Source: Eubacteriales bacterium (GTDB lineage Bacteria > Bacillota > Clostridia > Lachnospirales > Lachnospiraceae). Taken from it: DNA of 64,000 nucleotides. How positions within the stretch are numbered: position 1 is the stretch's first letter; the number at the start of each line of letters is the position of its first letter. A program made the translations under genes and the position numbers. The notes under the pieces are model-generated. The model made no database searches. It saw only the letters and a list, made by a program, of their open reading frames with translations, and had not been told where the DNA came from. Location of the stretch: positions 336,631 to 400,630 of the forward strand of contig JAUNGT010000001.1 in assembly GCA_030524455.1 (NCBI GenBank), given 5' to 3'. This document shows, piece by piece, positions 62,320 to 64,000 of this stretch.

Positions 62320-63555
62320 ATGAGAAGCTTGAGAGACGACACCAATGAGATCATCCAAAGGACGATCGGGGATGTGATGCCGGATCGGGCAGTACAAAGC
62401 ACCTTAGCCAGCCTGCGCCTGAGCGGGCGGCTGTATGTGGCGGCGATCGGGAAGGCCGCCTGGGTGATGGCCAAAGCGGCGGCGGATAGTTTGGGGACAC
62501 AGATTGTAAAGGGCATTATCGTAACGAAGTACGGGCATTCCAGGGGGCCGCTGGATGGCTTTGAGGTGATCGAGGCAGGACATCCCACGCCGGATGACAA
62601 TTCCGTGTTGGGCGCCAAAAAGGTGATCGGGCTCATCGGGCAGGCTTTGCCGCAGGACACCGTTTTATTTCTTCTTTCAGGCGGCGGGTCTTCTCTGCTG
62701 GAGCTTCCGGCCCCCGGCCTTACGATGGCGGACATTCAATCCGTCAACCGGCAGCTTTTATGCAGCGGGGCGGGGATCACACAGATCAATGTCATCCGCA
62801 AGAAGCTGTCCGCCATCAAGGGCGGGAAGCTGGCCCTGTATTTAAAGGGCGCGCGCGCCTGCGCCATCATTCTGTCGGATGTGGTGGGGGACCGGCAGGA
62901 TATGATTGCCTCCGGGCTCACCTACCCGGATACCGCCACGGCGCAGGAAGCGTGGGACATCGTGGAAAAATATCATTTGAAGCTGGAGGAGCGCGTATCG
63001 CAGACGCTTTTTGCGGACAATCCTGCAGGCGCGTCGGGTTTTGTGGAAAATTATGTGGTGGGCAGCGTGGAAAATCTGTGCCGGGCGGCGGCATGCCATG
63101 CGGGCGAGCTGGGGTATCATCCCTATATCCTGACCACAACGCTGCAGAACGAGGCCAGACAGGCCGGCAGCTGGCTGGCTTCCCTGGCGCAGAGCAGGGC
63201 ATATGAGAAGCCCTTTGCGCTGATTGCCGGCGGAGAGACGGTGGTGCGGGTGAAGGGGAAGGGCCTGGGCGGCCGGAATCAGGAGCTGGCCTTAAGCGCG
63301 GCGCAGCTGCTTGCCGGACAGAAAAATGTCCTGCTCTTTTCCCTGGGCTCCGACGGCACGGACGGCCCCACCGACGCGGCGGGCGGCATCGTGGACGGAG
63401 AGACGATGGCGCGGCTGGAGCAGCGCGGCATCAGCCTGCAGCAGGCGCTTGACGAAAACAATTCCTACCATGCGCTAAAGGCGGTGGACGGCCTGATCTT
63501 TACCGGAGCCACCGGGACGAATGTGAATGATGTGTCAGTGCTTTTGTGCCGGTGA
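62320..63555 (+). CDS. Glycerate 2-kinase, MOFRL family (GckA/TtuD type)
   Basis: About 411 residues. The DUF4147 domain has AIGKAAWVMAKAAADSLG, EAGHPTPDDNSVLGAKKVIG and LLSGGGSSLLELPAPGLTMADIQSVN; the C-terminal MOFRL domain has GGRNQELALSAAQ and GSDGTDGPTDAAGG. These enzymes phosphorylate D-glycerate to 2-phosphoglycerate. The ATG at 62320 follows GGAG at seven bases; ATGs at 62287 and 62308 are alternatives. Last gene of the operon. Confidence 0.93.
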   Translation: MRSLRDDTNEIIQRTIGDVMPDRAVQSTLASLRLSGRLYVAAIGKAAWVMAKAAADSLGTQIVKGIIVTKYGHSRGPLDGFEVIEAGHPTPDDNSVLGAKKVIGLIGQALPQDTVLFLLSGGGSSLLELPAPGLTMADIQSVNRQLLCSGAGITQINVIRKKLSAIKGGKLALYLKGARACAIILSDVVGDRQDMIASGLTYPDTATAQEAWDIVEKYHLKLEERVSQTLFADNPAGASGFVENYVVGSVENLCRAAACHAGELGYHPYILTTTLQNEARQAGSWLASLAQSRAYEKPFALIAGGETVVRVKGKGLGGRNQELALSAAQLLAGQKNVLLFSLGSDGTDGPTDAAGGIVDGETMARLEQRGISLQQALDENNSYHALKAVDGLIFTGATGTNVNDVSVLLCR

Positions 63556-63630
63556 GAGTTTATCAATTGTTTATTTTTCGTAAAAAAACGCCGTGCGGCG
63601 ACGGGACGGACAATGCCGCAGGCGCTGAGG

Positions 63631-64000
63631 ATGCCTGACCGGATGCCCGCAGGCTTTCTGACGGCCTGCGGGTTGGTGTTTGCAGCTGGTCTTCTTTTGT
63701 GGCTGGCGGGAAAGCTTTGGCTTCGCCTGAAAAAGAGCGTCTGGAACAAAAGGCTGCATGCTTTCACAAGACGGCTGCGTTTTTTGTTTCAGTACCTTGT
63801 GCTGGAAAAACCCAGAGGGCTGGATTTTACCATGCGGGAGCTTGCGCTGCTGCAGGAGAGCAAGGGCAGATATTCCGGCTACAGCAAAACGGATGAGCGG
63901 CATCTTCGCGCTATTTTTGACGGCCTTTCCTATCAGGAATGCAGCCGTTTTCTGGATATCGGCTGCGGCAAAGGGGTAGTACTGCGGGAGGCCGCCCGAT
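63631..64000 (+). CDS. SAM-dependent methyltransferase with N-terminal membrane segment (partial, runs off the window)
   Basis: 123 codons are visible. A hydrophobic segment FLTACGLVFAAGLLLWLAG (about residues 9-27) is followed by a basic stretch and, at the end, SRFLDIGCGKGVVLREAA, the SAM-binding motif I of class I methyltransferases. ATGs at 63613 and 63643 are also possible starts. The 75-base gap after the kinase stop shows no clear terminator. Confidence 0.7.
   Translation, partial: MPDRMPAGFLTACGLVFAAGLLLWLAGKLWLRLKKSVWNKRLHAFTRRLRFLFQYLVLEKPRGLDFTMRELALLQESKGRYSGYSKTDERHLRAIFDGLSYQECSRFLDIGCGKGVVLREAAR

Overview
The window reads as a chromosomal segment of a carbohydrate-scavenging gut-type Clostridia, most like Lachnospiraceae. 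This rests on gene content and style: lipoprotein-dependent ABC importers in large numbers, LplB/YtcP-type sugar permeases with a YesMN-type two-component system, a GGGtGRT-family protein, strong AGGAGG ribosome sites, and moderately GC-rich DNA with two clearly AT-richer islands (about 15.6-17.6 kb and 23.5-30.6 kb). No rRNA, tRNA or CRISPR array was seen.

Layout. 1-5.1 kb: the end of a peptide-type substrate-binding protein, then two ATPases, two permeases and an M20 amidohydrolase. 5.1-10.5 kb: argH behind a promoter with a palindromic operator, then asd, topoisomerase III and a hexapeptide-repeat protein. 10.5-13.6 kb: a three-gene importer of the TrpXYZ-like class. 13.9-15.6 kb: an IscU/NifU-like protein and a GGGtGRT protein with distinct codon usage. 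15.7-17.6 kb: a methyltransferase, an orphan 57-residue small gene, and an Rpn-family nuclease whose 3' end is nearly identical to that small gene. 17.9-19.2 kb: a sulfatase flanked by inverted copies of a structured repeat. 19.5-23.4 kb: a siderophore-type iron importer with a DtxR-like site. 23.7-30.4 kb: an AT-rich island with an IclR regulator, an operator array, a DapA/NanA-family lyase, an Asp-box protein and a sugar importer. 30.7-32.0 kb: a MATE exporter. 32.1-46.9 kb: a CE15-like esterase, a YesMN system, a second sugar importer, GH20 and apiosidase-like hydrolases, an epimerase, a class III aminotransferase and a zinc-type dehydrogenase. 47.0-63.6 kb: a CdaR-type regulator, an insertion sequence, and a 13-kb operon (large oligopeptide/oligosaccharide ABC importer, GH39 glycosidase, racemase-like protein, split transketolase, tartronate-semialdehyde-reductase-like and hydroxypyruvate-isomerase-like enzymes, glycerate 2-kinase). 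A methyltransferase gene runs off the right end.

How it works together (inference). Most of the window imports and dismantles glycosides. The right-hand operon appears to funnel three-carbon acids to 2-phosphoglycerate under a CdaR-type (glycerate/diacid-sensing) regulator, but an insertion sequence has landed exactly on the presumed -10 of that operon. The most novel signals are the Rpn nuclease with an internal start for a C-terminal small protein plus a detached copy of that small protein differing almost only in a 22-bp patch, the 131-bp structured repeat, and the undescribed combinations of enzymes in the two right-hand clusters.
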